Below are positions 15,807 through 23,364 of a stretch of DNA of 64,000 nucleotides, piece after piece. Under the pieces are notes generated by a model, which was given only the letters and a program-made list of their open reading frames with translations, did not search any database and was not told the DNA's origin. The stretch comes from Enterocloster lavalensis (GTDB taxonomy: Bacteria; Bacillota; Clostridia; Lachnospirales; Lachnospiraceae). The DNA is taken from the NCBI RefSeq assembly GCF_902364025.1, contig NZ_CABJCG010000006.1, positions 124,001 through 188,000 on the forward strand, written 5' to 3'. Both the position numbers and the translations under genes were made by a program. Each line of letters starts with the position of its first letter. The first letter of the stretch is position 1.

Positions 15807-17668
15807 AGAACCCATTTGCACGGCTGCTGCATCATTATACTTACAATCTCAAATTGAAGAACAAGCTGGTCATCTCCCACGCGATCCTGCTCATGGTCCC
15901 CACCGCGGTGGTCACGGGTTTTCTCTACGCCCGCATGTACGGCATCGTCATGGACGACACCATCCGCTCCGAGCAGGCTCTGGCCGCCCAGACCGTGGGC
16001 ACCATCGAGAGCCTGGTGGACAACGCCATCCACGCCGGGGAGGTGATGGCCCGCACCGGCCTGGTGCTGGATTTGTTCAACGTGCCCCTGGAACAGGCCG
16101 GAACCCACCAGCCCCAGCGCAGCAGGGTGGACAGCCTGTACCGCCTGGCCTCCAACCTGGTGGACCACTCCTTTATCACGGATATCCGCATCTACTACGA
16201 CGATGCATCCTATGAGGACTTAAGCCGGTACAACCAGGGCCGCCATCCCCTGTTTCTGCCTGTCTCCGGCCTGGACAGCCCATGGATCGGACAGTTTGAG
16301 TCCAGCTCGGAAGAGCTCATGCTCTGTCCCGGCGAGCTGCTCTCCGAATCGGAGACCGGGGAATGCGGCGGCCTGGCCTCCATCCTGCGCCTTTCCTACA
16401 GCCGGACGGGGTCCAACGTGACCGTGCCTCCCCAGGCCTCCGCCTATGTGGCCGTCTACTTTTCACCCGATATCCTGGAGGGTGTGCTGGCGGGAAATAC
16501 CTCGGTCCAGGACGCGTCCACCTACATTGTGAGCAGCCAGGATATCCCGGTGGCCGGAACAGCCCCGGCAGCGGACGGGCGGTATTTCCTTCCCTTTCCC
16601 CAGCTGTCCAACCGTCTGGGAACAGGCCAGACCTTTTCTCTGGTGAATTTTCAGGGTGGAGCCGCCTACAGCGCCTATTTTCCCATTCATGACACCGGCT
16701 GGTACATGGTCTCCATTCTGCCCGCCAGCCATATCACGGACGCCGGACGGCTGCTGATGGTCCAGTTTATCCTGATCTACCTGCTGTTCGTGCTCTTAGC
16801 TATGTTTATCGCGCTGCTGCTCTCCTCCTCCATCGCCAACCGGATCATCGCGGTGGCCTACCAGATGGAGAGCGTGCGCACCGGCCGTCCCAAGCCCATG
16901 AAGGTCGGCCTGGGGTGCGACGAGATCGGAGTGCTGTCCGACACCTACAATTACATGACCGGCGAGATCAACCGGCTGATGGATGCCAGGGAACAGGCCG
17001 CGGAGGATCTGCGCAAAGCCGAATTCAGGGCATTGCAGGCCCAGATCAACCCCCATTTTCTCTACAACACCCTGGACATGATCAACTGGCTGTCCCAGAC
17101 CGGACGCAAGGAGGAGGTAACCCGGGCCGTCCAGGCCCTCTCCCGCTTCTACAAGCTGACCTTAAGCCGCAGGGAGCTGATGAACACCATCGGCGACGAG
17201 CTGGAGCACGTGAGCCTGTACGTGCAGCTGCAGAACATGCGCTACGAGAACTGCGCCACCCTGGTGGTCGATGTTCCGGAGGAGCTCTGCGGCTACACCA
17301 TCCCCAAGCTGACCTTCCAGCCCTTGGTGGAAAACGCCCTGCTCCACGGCATCCGCATGACGGAGAAAAAGACCGGCAGCATCCTGATCACCGGCTGGCG
17401 GGAGGGGGATGACATCGTCTTTATCGTCTCCGACGACGGCGCCGGGATTCCCCCGGAAAAGCTGGACTCTCTGCAGGAGAGCGCGAAAAAAGCCGGAGGA
17501 ACAAATCCCCCGGCATCCGGAACCGAAACGGGCCACATCGGCGTCTACAACACAAATCTCCGGCTCAAAAGCCTGTACGGCAGCCAATACGGCCTGTCCT
17601 TCAACAGCCACCCCGGCATCGGAACCGAAGTCATGGTCCGCCTGCCGGCGAATCGGGCCTTGTCCTAA
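15803..17668 (+). CDS. YesM-type sensor histidine kinase
   Basis: A 621-residue kinase with a membrane span near residues 25-45, a ~260-residue extracellular sensor, a second span near 310-335, a HAMP-like linker, and the His_kinase core with the phospho-acceptor box QAQINPHFLYNTLDMINW. The ATPase part shows VENALLHGI (N box) and DDGAGIPPEKL (G1). The sensor region resembles the Cache-type domains of YesM proteins. It overlaps the regulator gene by ATGA. The ligand is unknown; no solute-binding protein gene lies beside it. Confidence 0.93.
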   Translation: MKNPFARLLHHYTYNLKLKNKLVISHAILLMVPTAVVTGFLYARMYGIVMDDTIRSEQALAAQTVGTIESLVDNAIHAGEVMARTGLVLDLFNVPLEQAGTHQPQRSRVDSLYRLASNLVDHSFITDIRIYYDDASYEDLSRYNQGRHPLFLPVSGLDSPWIGQFESSSEELMLCPGELLSESETGECGGLASILRLSYSRTGSNVTVPPQASAYVAVYFSPDILEGVLAGNTSVQDASTYIVSSQDIPVAGTAPAADGRYFLPFPQLSNRLGTGQTFSLVNFQGGAAYSAYFPIHDTGWYMVSILPASHITDAGRLLMVQFILIYLLFVLLAMFIALLLSSSIANRIIAVAYQMESVRTGRPKPMKVGLGCDEIGVLSDTYNYMTGEINRLMDAREQAAEDLRKAEFRALQAQINPHFLYNTLDMINWLSQTGRKEEVTRAVQALSRFYKLTLSRRELMNTIGDELEHVSLYVQLQNMRYENCATLVVDVPEELCGYTIPKLTFQPLVENALLHGIRMTEKKTGSILITGWREGDDIVFIVSDDGAGIPPEKLDSLQESAKKAGGTNPPASGTETGHIGVYNTNLRLKSLYGSQYGLSFNSHPGIGTEVMVRLPANRALS

Positions 17669-17704
17669 GGGGTACCGGGCAAAGCCCGGTAGATTCCTTA
17701 GGAC
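17662..17704. other. Nested hairpin between convergent genes
   Basis: Outer arms GTCCTAAGG/CCTTAGGAC and inner arms TACCGGGC/GCCCGGTA form a two-tier stem that includes the kinase stop codon. There is no T-run on either side, so it is a possible but unproven terminator or 3' stabiliser between the kinase (+) and the lipoprotein (-). Confidence 0.5.
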
Positions 17705-17753
17705 GGCTGGAAATCCCCCAATCTCCTCAAAACGGCCATCGCCCCTTCGCTTC

Positions 17754-18428
17754 CTAAGAATTCTCCTCCAGCGGCTCCAACGCCCCATCCCCCACTCCCA
17801 AAAGCTGGAGCAGCAAAGCCGTGGCGTTCCCCTCCCCGTCCTTAGCCAGGGAGGCCTCCGCGCTGATCACGCCCTCTCCGGTCTGCATAAAGGTGACCAT
17901 GCCGGTATAGCCGTTCCCGTACTCCAGGATCACCAGGGAGTCGCCCGGCCAGTTCCCGGGCTCCTGGTAAGACTTTCCGCAGCTCAGCACATTCATGGCG
18001 GCCAGCACCGCAGCGCCCTGGCTGCCGTTTACCAGGTTGGCGAAAAAGGCTGCGTTCAGCCTGGACCGGAGAGCGGCCAGAGTCTCCTCTCCAAGGGGCT
18101 CCATCCCGGCTCCCGACACGACTTTTTTCAACATATCGTCCGTGACCGCAATCCGGTAGACCGCTGTGGGCTGCGTAAAATCCTGAGCGCCCACCGCCTC
18201 CGTCTCCTTCAGCAGCTCACCGGAAACCGTCATCAGCTTCACATACTCCCCGTTGGCCGCCAGAGCGCCGATCTGCTCCGTCAGAGCCAGACTCTCCCGC
18301 CGCATAAACGCCTCCGGCTTCCCGGCCGCTTTGGAGGCGCCGCCGCAGCCGGACAGCATCAGGGCAGCTGCCGTGGCCAGCGCCAGAAGCCGCCTGCCCA
18401 CCCCTGCATTTCCTGCATATTTCCTCAT
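17754..18428 (-). CDS. Lipoprotein of unknown function
   Basis: This 224-residue protein has a positively charged N-terminus, a hydrophobic stretch and the lipobox LSGC at about residues 24-27, so it should be exported and lipid-anchored. The mature part is mixed alpha/beta without recognisable motifs; one further cysteine lies in VLSCGKSY. GGGAGGA precedes the ATG at 18428. It follows the alkyltransferase-like gene by 24 bp, suggesting co-transcription with that gene and with the large GGDEF-EAL gene just upstream of it. No function can be assigned. Confidence 0.75.
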   Translation of the reverse strand: MRKYAGNAGVGRRLLALATAAALMLSGCGGASKAAGKPEAFMRRESLALTEQIGALAANGEYVKLMTVSGELLKETEAVGAQDFTQPTAVYRIAVTDDMLKKVVSGAGMEPLGEETLAALRSRLNAAFFANLVNGSQGAAVLAAMNVLSCGKSYQEPGNWPGDSLVILEYGNGYTGMVTFMQTGEGVISAEASLAKDGEGNATALLLQLLGVGDGALEPLEENS

Positions 18429-18452
18429 ATTTCCATCCTCCCGTTTCACTCG

Positions 18453-18809
18453 TTATATGCCCAGCCGCTCAAATTCCTGCCGCAGAAACAGGGCTTCGTC
18501 CAGGGTGTTGTGCCAGCCGAACCGTTTTAAGTCCACCCGGTTGTCCGCAGACACCCTTATGCCGTCCCCGGCCAACAGCTTTTTCTGGGTATTGGGCCTG
18601 GAAAACGCCTGGGCGCCGCTGAGCACCCCCTGCCCGTTGACCACCCGGAAGGCCGGCACATCCGCTCCCGCCCGTCCCCGGTTCAGGGCGTAACCCACCT
18701 GGCGGGCGTTGCGCGGCTTTCCGCACAGCAAGGCGATCTGCCCGTAGGTGGCTACCTTTCCCGCCGGAATCGCCCGGCAGACAATGCCCACCCGCTGATA
18801 AAAATCCAT
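18453..18809 (-). CDS. Alkyltransferase-like (ATL/MGMT-fold) protein
   Basis: The 118-residue product matches the DNA-binding domain of O6-alkylguanine-DNA alkyltransferases: IPAGKVATYGQIALLCGKPRNARQVG includes the Tyr and the arginine finger. In true MGMT the acceptor is the cysteine of PCHRV; here the same position reads VPAFRVVN, with no cysteine. This is the hallmark of ATL proteins, which flag alkylated bases for nucleotide excision repair. The start at 18809 is the natural MGMT-domain start; a longer frame adds unrelated sequence. It lies 16 bp after the GGDEF-EAL gene. Confidence 0.88.
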   Translation of the reverse strand: MDFYQRVGIVCRAIPAGKVATYGQIALLCGKPRNARQVGYALNRGRAGADVPAFRVVNGQGVLSGAQAFSRPNTQKKLLAGDGIRVSADNRVDLKRFGWHNTLDEALFLRQEFERLGI

Positions 18810-18825
18810 GGCCGTTCCTCCTGTC

Positions 18826-21372
18826 TCACGTCCCCATAAACTTCTGTTCAAACAGCTCCGGAAGCATGGGCCGCCCGAAATAGTAACCCTGTATCAGCTC
18901 CACGCCCATCCCCTTCACCGCGCTGTGCTCCGCTTCAGTCTCCACTCCCTCCACGCAGACGCGCATATCCACCTGGCCGCAGAGCTGGGCCACCGAGCGG
19001 ATGAGGGTGGCGTTGAACCCCACTTCTGTGATTCCCGTCACAAAGCTGCGGTCGATCTTCACCACGTCCGCGGGTATATTTTTCAGGGAGTACAGGGAGG
19101 AATAGCCGGTGCCGAAATCATCCATGGCGACCTTCAGTCCCGCCTCACGGAACCGCCCCATGATTTTGTTGACCTGTTTGTCCTCCTTCACCATACAGCT
19201 CTCCGTCAGCTCCAGAGTCACATTGGCCGGTGGCAGACCGAACTCCTCCAGCGCGCCCATGACGACGGGGAAAATATCCCGCTCCATCAGCTCCACATAG
19301 GACAAATTCACGCTGACCGTAAAATCCGGGTCAAACCTGCGCCAGAGGCTGCACTGGCGGGCGGCGCTGCGAAACACCCACTCGCCCAGGCGGCCGATCA
19401 GACCGGTCTGCTCCAGAATCGGAATAAACTCCACCGGCGAGACGTCGCCGAACTCGGAGCAGTGCCAGCGCGCCAGCGCCTCCGCCCCGTAAAGGCGGCC
19501 GGAAATTGCCCGAACCTGGGGCTGGTAGCAGACGGAAAATCCCGCAAAGCCGCGGTCGATGCTCTCCCGCAAAAGCTCCGCCATCTTCAGGCGGCGCTCC
19601 TTTTCCCACAAAATGCTCCTGGAAAACACGGTGGACCGGTTCTTGCCCAGCACCTTGCTGTGTTCCAGAGAATAGTTGGCATACTTGAGCAGCTCCAGAT
19701 AATTGTCCCCATCCTTGGGATAGAAGGCCAGCCCTGCGCTCACGGTGCAGAAGAATTTCCGCCCGCCGTACTCCTGCTGCCGCGCAAACTGATACTGGAT
19801 GCGGTTGTACAGATCCGAGCACTGCTCCTCGTCCCCTCCCAGCACTATGATCCCGAACTCATCGCCGTCCAGCCGGTAGATCCCGGCGTTTTCAGGCAGC
19901 ACGGCGGCGATCTTCCGGCCGGTCAGGCGCAGCACCTCGTCGCCGAAGGACCGGTCATAGAGATCGTTGATATTCTTAAAGGCGTCCATGTCCAGAATCA
20001 TGATTCCCAGACCCTCTACCCGCTCGTCCATCATGTACTTTTTGATATTACCCTCAAACTCAAACCGGTTGTAGAGTCCGGTCATGTGATCGATCTGGCT
20101 GTGCTTTCCCAGGTTGGTGATCATACCCGCAAACATTTCCGGCTCGCCGTTCTCATCCCGCGTCATCCTGCCCCGGCAGCGCAGCCAGATCCAGGATCCA
20201 CGCACGTTTCTGGCCCGGTACTCGATGTTGTGATACTCCTCCCGTCCGTCCGCGATCTCCTGGTTGCTCTCCAGAAAATACTGTTCGTCGTCCGGGTGGA
20301 TGATATTCCCCCAGAAAGCGGCGGCATTCTCCACCACCTCCCCGGGCAGTCCAAACTCCTCCACCATGTGGGGCGAATAGCGGAAGCAGCCGGTCTTCAG
20401 GTTGCCGATAAAAAGATAATCGTCCGTCCCCGCGCTGAGGGCGTCAAACAGATGGTCCTTGTCGTACTCGAACTGTCCCGGATCCCCGGACCTGCTGCCG
20501 TTTTCCTGCAGGCGCTCCCTGGCCCTGCGGATGTGGTAATCCCGCTTGTTCAGGTACATGAGGCGGTCCGCCTGGCTGATCAGCTCATCCACCGTGCAGC
20601 GGTCCTCCGGATAGGCCTCCGCAACCCCGAAACTGAAGGAGGCCTCGTAAAATATGCCGTTCTGCTCCCGCTGGTCCGCTATGGCCTTCTGCGCCTGAGC
20701 GATCCTCTGGGCGGCGCTGTTTTTGTCCTCGCCGGAGAGAATCAGCACGAACTCGTCCCCGCTGAGCCGGAACATCAGGTCGCCCGTCCGCAGGCGGGGC
20801 TGCAGGACGGCCGAGACGTACTGCAGCAGCCGGTCCCCCTCGCTGTGGCCGTACAGGTCATTGATCCGCTTCAGCTCATTAATGTCCAGCAGCACCACCG
20901 CCATCTGCCGCTTCGCCTCCCGGGCGGCCTTAAGAGCCGTCTCCATCATGGCTTTTCCGGCGCGGCGGTTCATCATCTGGGTCAGTTCATCCAGCCCGGC
21001 CTCCTCGGTGAGTTTGCGGTATTCCGTCACATCGATGGAATTCTGGACATAGTAATCCCGCCCCTCCCATCGGATCAGACAGTCGAAGTTCTTGTAGGTC
21101 CGGCCGGTGAGGGTGTTCATCTCATCCCACACACAGCTCTGTTCCCCGCCCATAGCCTGAAGCCGGCGAATCCGGCAGAAGGGGCAGACGCCGTCCATGC
21201 CGTCCTGCAGCACCTCCCAGCAAATGCGCCCCTCCGGCTCCTCCAGCCCGAAGATGCGCTTCATGTTCTCGTTCGCATACACGATGCGGTTTGTGACCGT
21301 ATCCGTAATATAGATATTCGTGTTCAACCCGTCCAACGCAGCCAACAAAAAGGCTCTGTCCAGTTCCTGCAT
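18826..21372 (-). CDS. PAS-GGDEF-PAS-GGDEF-EAL c-di-GMP signalling protein
   Basis: An 848-residue, apparently soluble protein. Approximate order: PAS (10-120), GGDEF-1 (130-290, signature SGDEF), PAS (320-430), GGDEF-2 (430-585, signature DGDEF), EAL (600-848). GGDEF-1 has RTGD five residues before the signature, the spacing of an inhibitory I-site. The EAL domain keeps EALARW, VNLS, LELTES, DDFGTGYSSL, VKIDRSF, CVEGVE and IQGYYF, so phosphodiesterase activity is likely; both cyclase signatures lack the first glycine and may be weak or inactive. The start at 21372 has GGAAGG upstream; a frame reaching 21525 would begin inside the promoter, so it is rejected. A strong promoter followed at once by a terminator precedes it. 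Confidence 0.9.
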   Translation of the reverse strand: MQELDRAFLLAALDGLNTNIYITDTVTNRIVYANENMKRIFGLEEPEGRICWEVLQDGMDGVCPFCRIRRLQAMGGEQSCVWDEMNTLTGRTYKNFDCLIRWEGRDYYVQNSIDVTEYRKLTEEAGLDELTQMMNRRAGKAMMETALKAAREAKRQMAVVLLDINELKRINDLYGHSEGDRLLQYVSAVLQPRLRTGDLMFRLSGDEFVLILSGEDKNSAAQRIAQAQKAIADQREQNGIFYEASFSFGVAEAYPEDRCTVDELISQADRLMYLNKRDYHIRRARERLQENGSRSGDPGQFEYDKDHLFDALSAGTDDYLFIGNLKTGCFRYSPHMVEEFGLPGEVVENAAAFWGNIIHPDDEQYFLESNQEIADGREEYHNIEYRARNVRGSWIWLRCRGRMTRDENGEPEMFAGMITNLGKHSQIDHMTGLYNRFEFEGNIKKYMMDERVEGLGIMILDMDAFKNINDLYDRSFGDEVLRLTGRKIAAVLPENAGIYRLDGDEFGIIVLGGDEEQCSDLYNRIQYQFARQQEYGGRKFFCTVSAGLAFYPKDGDNYLELLKYANYSLEHSKVLGKNRSTVFSRSILWEKERRLKMAELLRESIDRGFAGFSVCYQPQVRAISGRLYGAEALARWHCSEFGDVSPVEFIPILEQTGLIGRLGEWVFRSAARQCSLWRRFDPDFTVSVNLSYVELMERDIFPVVMGALEEFGLPPANVTLELTESCMVKEDKQVNKIMGRFREAGLKVAMDDFGTGYSSLYSLKNIPADVVKIDRSFVTGITEVGFNATLIRSVAQLCGQVDMRVCVEGVETEAEHSAVKGMGVELIQGYYFGRPMLPELFEQKFMGT

Positions 21373-21455
21373 GTTCCTTCCATCTCCCGCCCGCTTGGGG
21401 GCATGCGAAGCGTTCCGCGCCGTGCCGCAGATCCGCCTCCCCACTCTGTTTGATT

Positions 21456-21487
21456 CCAAAAAAATGGGCCCGGGAAACGCCGGGCCC
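21456..21487 (-). terminator. Strong intrinsic terminator upstream of the 848-residue GGDEF-EAL gene
   Basis: On the minus strand the stem GGGCCCGG/CCGGGCCC (21466-21473, 21480-21487) with a 6-nt loop is followed by ATTTTTTT. It lies after the ABC exporter operon but also directly downstream of the promoter at 21497-21525. Confidence 0.85.
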
Positions 21488-21496
21488 GCTGTTACC

Positions 21497-21525
21497 ATTA
21501 TAAGTGATACAATCTCTTTTTGCAA
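21497..21525 (-). promoter_or_regulatory. Consensus promoter pointing into the terminator
   Basis: Minus strand TTGCAA (21520-21525), 17 bp, TATAAT (21497-21502). The start of transcription would fall near 21490, a few bases before the terminator hairpin at 21487-21456, with the GGDEF-EAL start codon beyond at 21372. Confidence 0.75.
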
Positions 21526-21603
21526 ACGGAGAATCCATCAATTTCCAAATCCCAAATCCGGCTTCCCAAACACCAGAAGCCCCGGTTAAGCGCCATCTGC
21601 GCC

Positions 21604-23364
21604 CTACTCCCGCGCAAACTGGCTGTTGTAAATCTCCGCGTAAAAGCCGTTTTTCTCCAGCAGATCCCCATGGGTTCCCTGCTCCACAATCCGTCCGGCC
21701 TTCATCACCAGAATCCGGTCCGCCTCCCGGATCGTGGACAGGCGGTGGGCCACAATAAAGCTGGTGCGCCCCTCCATCATGCGGGAAAACGCCTTCTGGA
21801 TGCGGATCTCCGTGCGGGTGTCAATGGAGGAGGTGGCCTCGTCCAGGATCAACATGGGCGGCAGACAGAGCATCACCCGGGCGATGCACAGCAGCTGCTT
21901 CTGTCCCTGGGAAAGGTTGCCGCCGTCCTCGCCGATCATTGTGTCGTAGCCCTGCGGCATACGCTTGATAAAGCTGTGGGCGTGGGCCTCCCTGGCCGCC
22001 TGGACGATCTCCTCCTCCGTGGCATCCGGCCTCCCGTAAGCGATGTTCTCCCGGATGGTGCCGGACTTCAGCCAGGTCTCCTGGAGCACCATTCCAAAGT
22101 TGGTGCGCAGGCTCTTGCGCGTCACGTTCCGAACGTCGTGTCCGTCCACCTGAATGGAACCGCTGTCCACGTCGTAGAACCGCATGAGCAGATTGATCAC
22201 CGTGGTCTTGCCGCAGCCGGTGGGGCCCACGATGGCGATCCGCTGGCCGGGCTTCACCGAGAGGTTTAAGTCCTCGATCAGCTTCACCGACGGGTCGTAG
22301 GAGAAATTCACCTGCTTTAAATCCACCTGCCCCGCGACGTTCTGCAGCTTCACCGCGTCCTCCGGCTCCTCCGGGAAGGGCTCCTGGTCGATCAGCTCGA
22401 ATACCCGGGCCGCGGAGGCCAGCGCGTTCTGCAGCTCCGTCACCACGCCGGAAATCTCATTAAAGGGCTTGGTGTACTGGTTGGCGTAGCTCAAAAAGCT
22501 GGTCAGCTGGCCCACGGTGAGGATTCCGCGGATCGCGCCGTAGGAACCGGCGATTCCCACCGCAGCGTAGACCATGCTGTTGACGAACCGTGTGGCCGGG
22601 TTGGTGATGGAGGAGAAAAATGTAGCCTGCATGCTGTAGCCCGCCAGGCGGCTGTTGATCTCCTCAAAAGTCTTCTGGGCCCGGTCCTGGTAACCGAAAG
22701 CCTGAACCACCTTCATATTTCCCAGCATCTCGTCGGTCAGCCCGGTCAGCTCGCCCCTGGTCTCCGACTGGTGTTTGAACATGATGTAGGTGCGTTTGGC
22801 GATAAAGCTGGCCACAAACAGGGACACCGGCGTCAGAGCCACCACCACAATGGTGATCCAGGGGTTGATGGAGAGCATAAACAGCAGCGTCCCCAGAATC
22901 GTCAGCACGCCGGTGAACAGCTGGGTGAAGCCCATGAGCAGCCCTTCCGAGAACTGGTCGATATCCGCGATGATGCGGCTGATCAGATCCCCCGAGGAGT
23001 GGGAATCGATATAGCGCAGAGGCAGTACCTCCAGCTGGTTAAACGCCCGGGTCCGCACATCCTTCACCACCCGGTAGGTGATCTTGTTGTTGATGTGGTT
23101 CATCAGCCACTGGAACACCGAGGTGAAGGCCACCGCGATGAGGATCACCCTCAGAATCCGAAGCAGTCCCCCAAAGTCCACATTTCCCTGTTCGACTATG
23201 CGGTCCACCGCCCGTCCGGTCAGGATGGGCACATACAGCGTCAGGGCCACGGTGGCCACGGCCATGGTCAGGGAAAATGCCACCCACAGGCGGTATTCCC
23301 GGATATAGGTCAAAATCCGGCGCAGCGTTTTTGCGCTCTTGTTTGTCTCCTGATTACTGCTCAT
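21604..23364 (-). CDS. ABC exporter half-transporter, subunit B
   Basis: The 586-residue protein has six membrane spans (about 20-330) and a nucleotide-binding domain with Walker A GPTGCGKTT, signature LSQGQKQ, Walker B MLILDEATSS and the H-loop VAHRLST. The catalytic glutamate is present (LDEATS), unlike its partner, where aspartate replaces it, so this supplies the active site of an asymmetric heterodimer. Its start overlaps the partner's stop by 11 bp. The family (MdlB/LmrD-like) exports drugs, lipids or peptides. Confidence 0.93.
   Translation of the reverse strand: MSSNQETNKSAKTLRRILTYIREYRLWVAFSLTMAVATVALTLYVPILTGRAVDRIVEQGNVDFGGLLRILRVILIAVAFTSVFQWLMNHINNKITYRVVKDVRTRAFNQLEVLPLRYIDSHSSGDLISRIIADIDQFSEGLLMGFTQLFTGVLTILGTLLFMLSINPWITIVVVALTPVSLFVASFIAKRTYIMFKHQSETRGELTGLTDEMLGNMKVVQAFGYQDRAQKTFEEINSRLAGYSMQATFFSSITNPATRFVNSMVYAAVGIAGSYGAIRGILTVGQLTSFLSYANQYTKPFNEISGVVTELQNALASAARVFELIDQEPFPEEPEDAVKLQNVAGQVDLKQVNFSYDPSVKLIEDLNLSVKPGQRIAIVGPTGCGKTTVINLLMRFYDVDSGSIQVDGHDVRNVTRKSLRTNFGMVLQETWLKSGTIRENIAYGRPDATEEEIVQAAREAHAHSFIKRMPQGYDTMIGEDGGNLSQGQKQLLCIARVMLCLPPMLILDEATSSIDTRTEIRIQKAFSRMMEGRTSFIVAHRLSTIREADRILVMKAGRIVEQGTHGDLLEKNGFYAEIYNSQFARE

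Noticed and set aside
18808..21453. Very long open frame on the plus strand opposite the GGDEF-EAL gene
   Set aside because: It mirrors a well-supported coding gene in a GC-rich codon pattern, has no family motifs and no ribosome site; a shadow frame.
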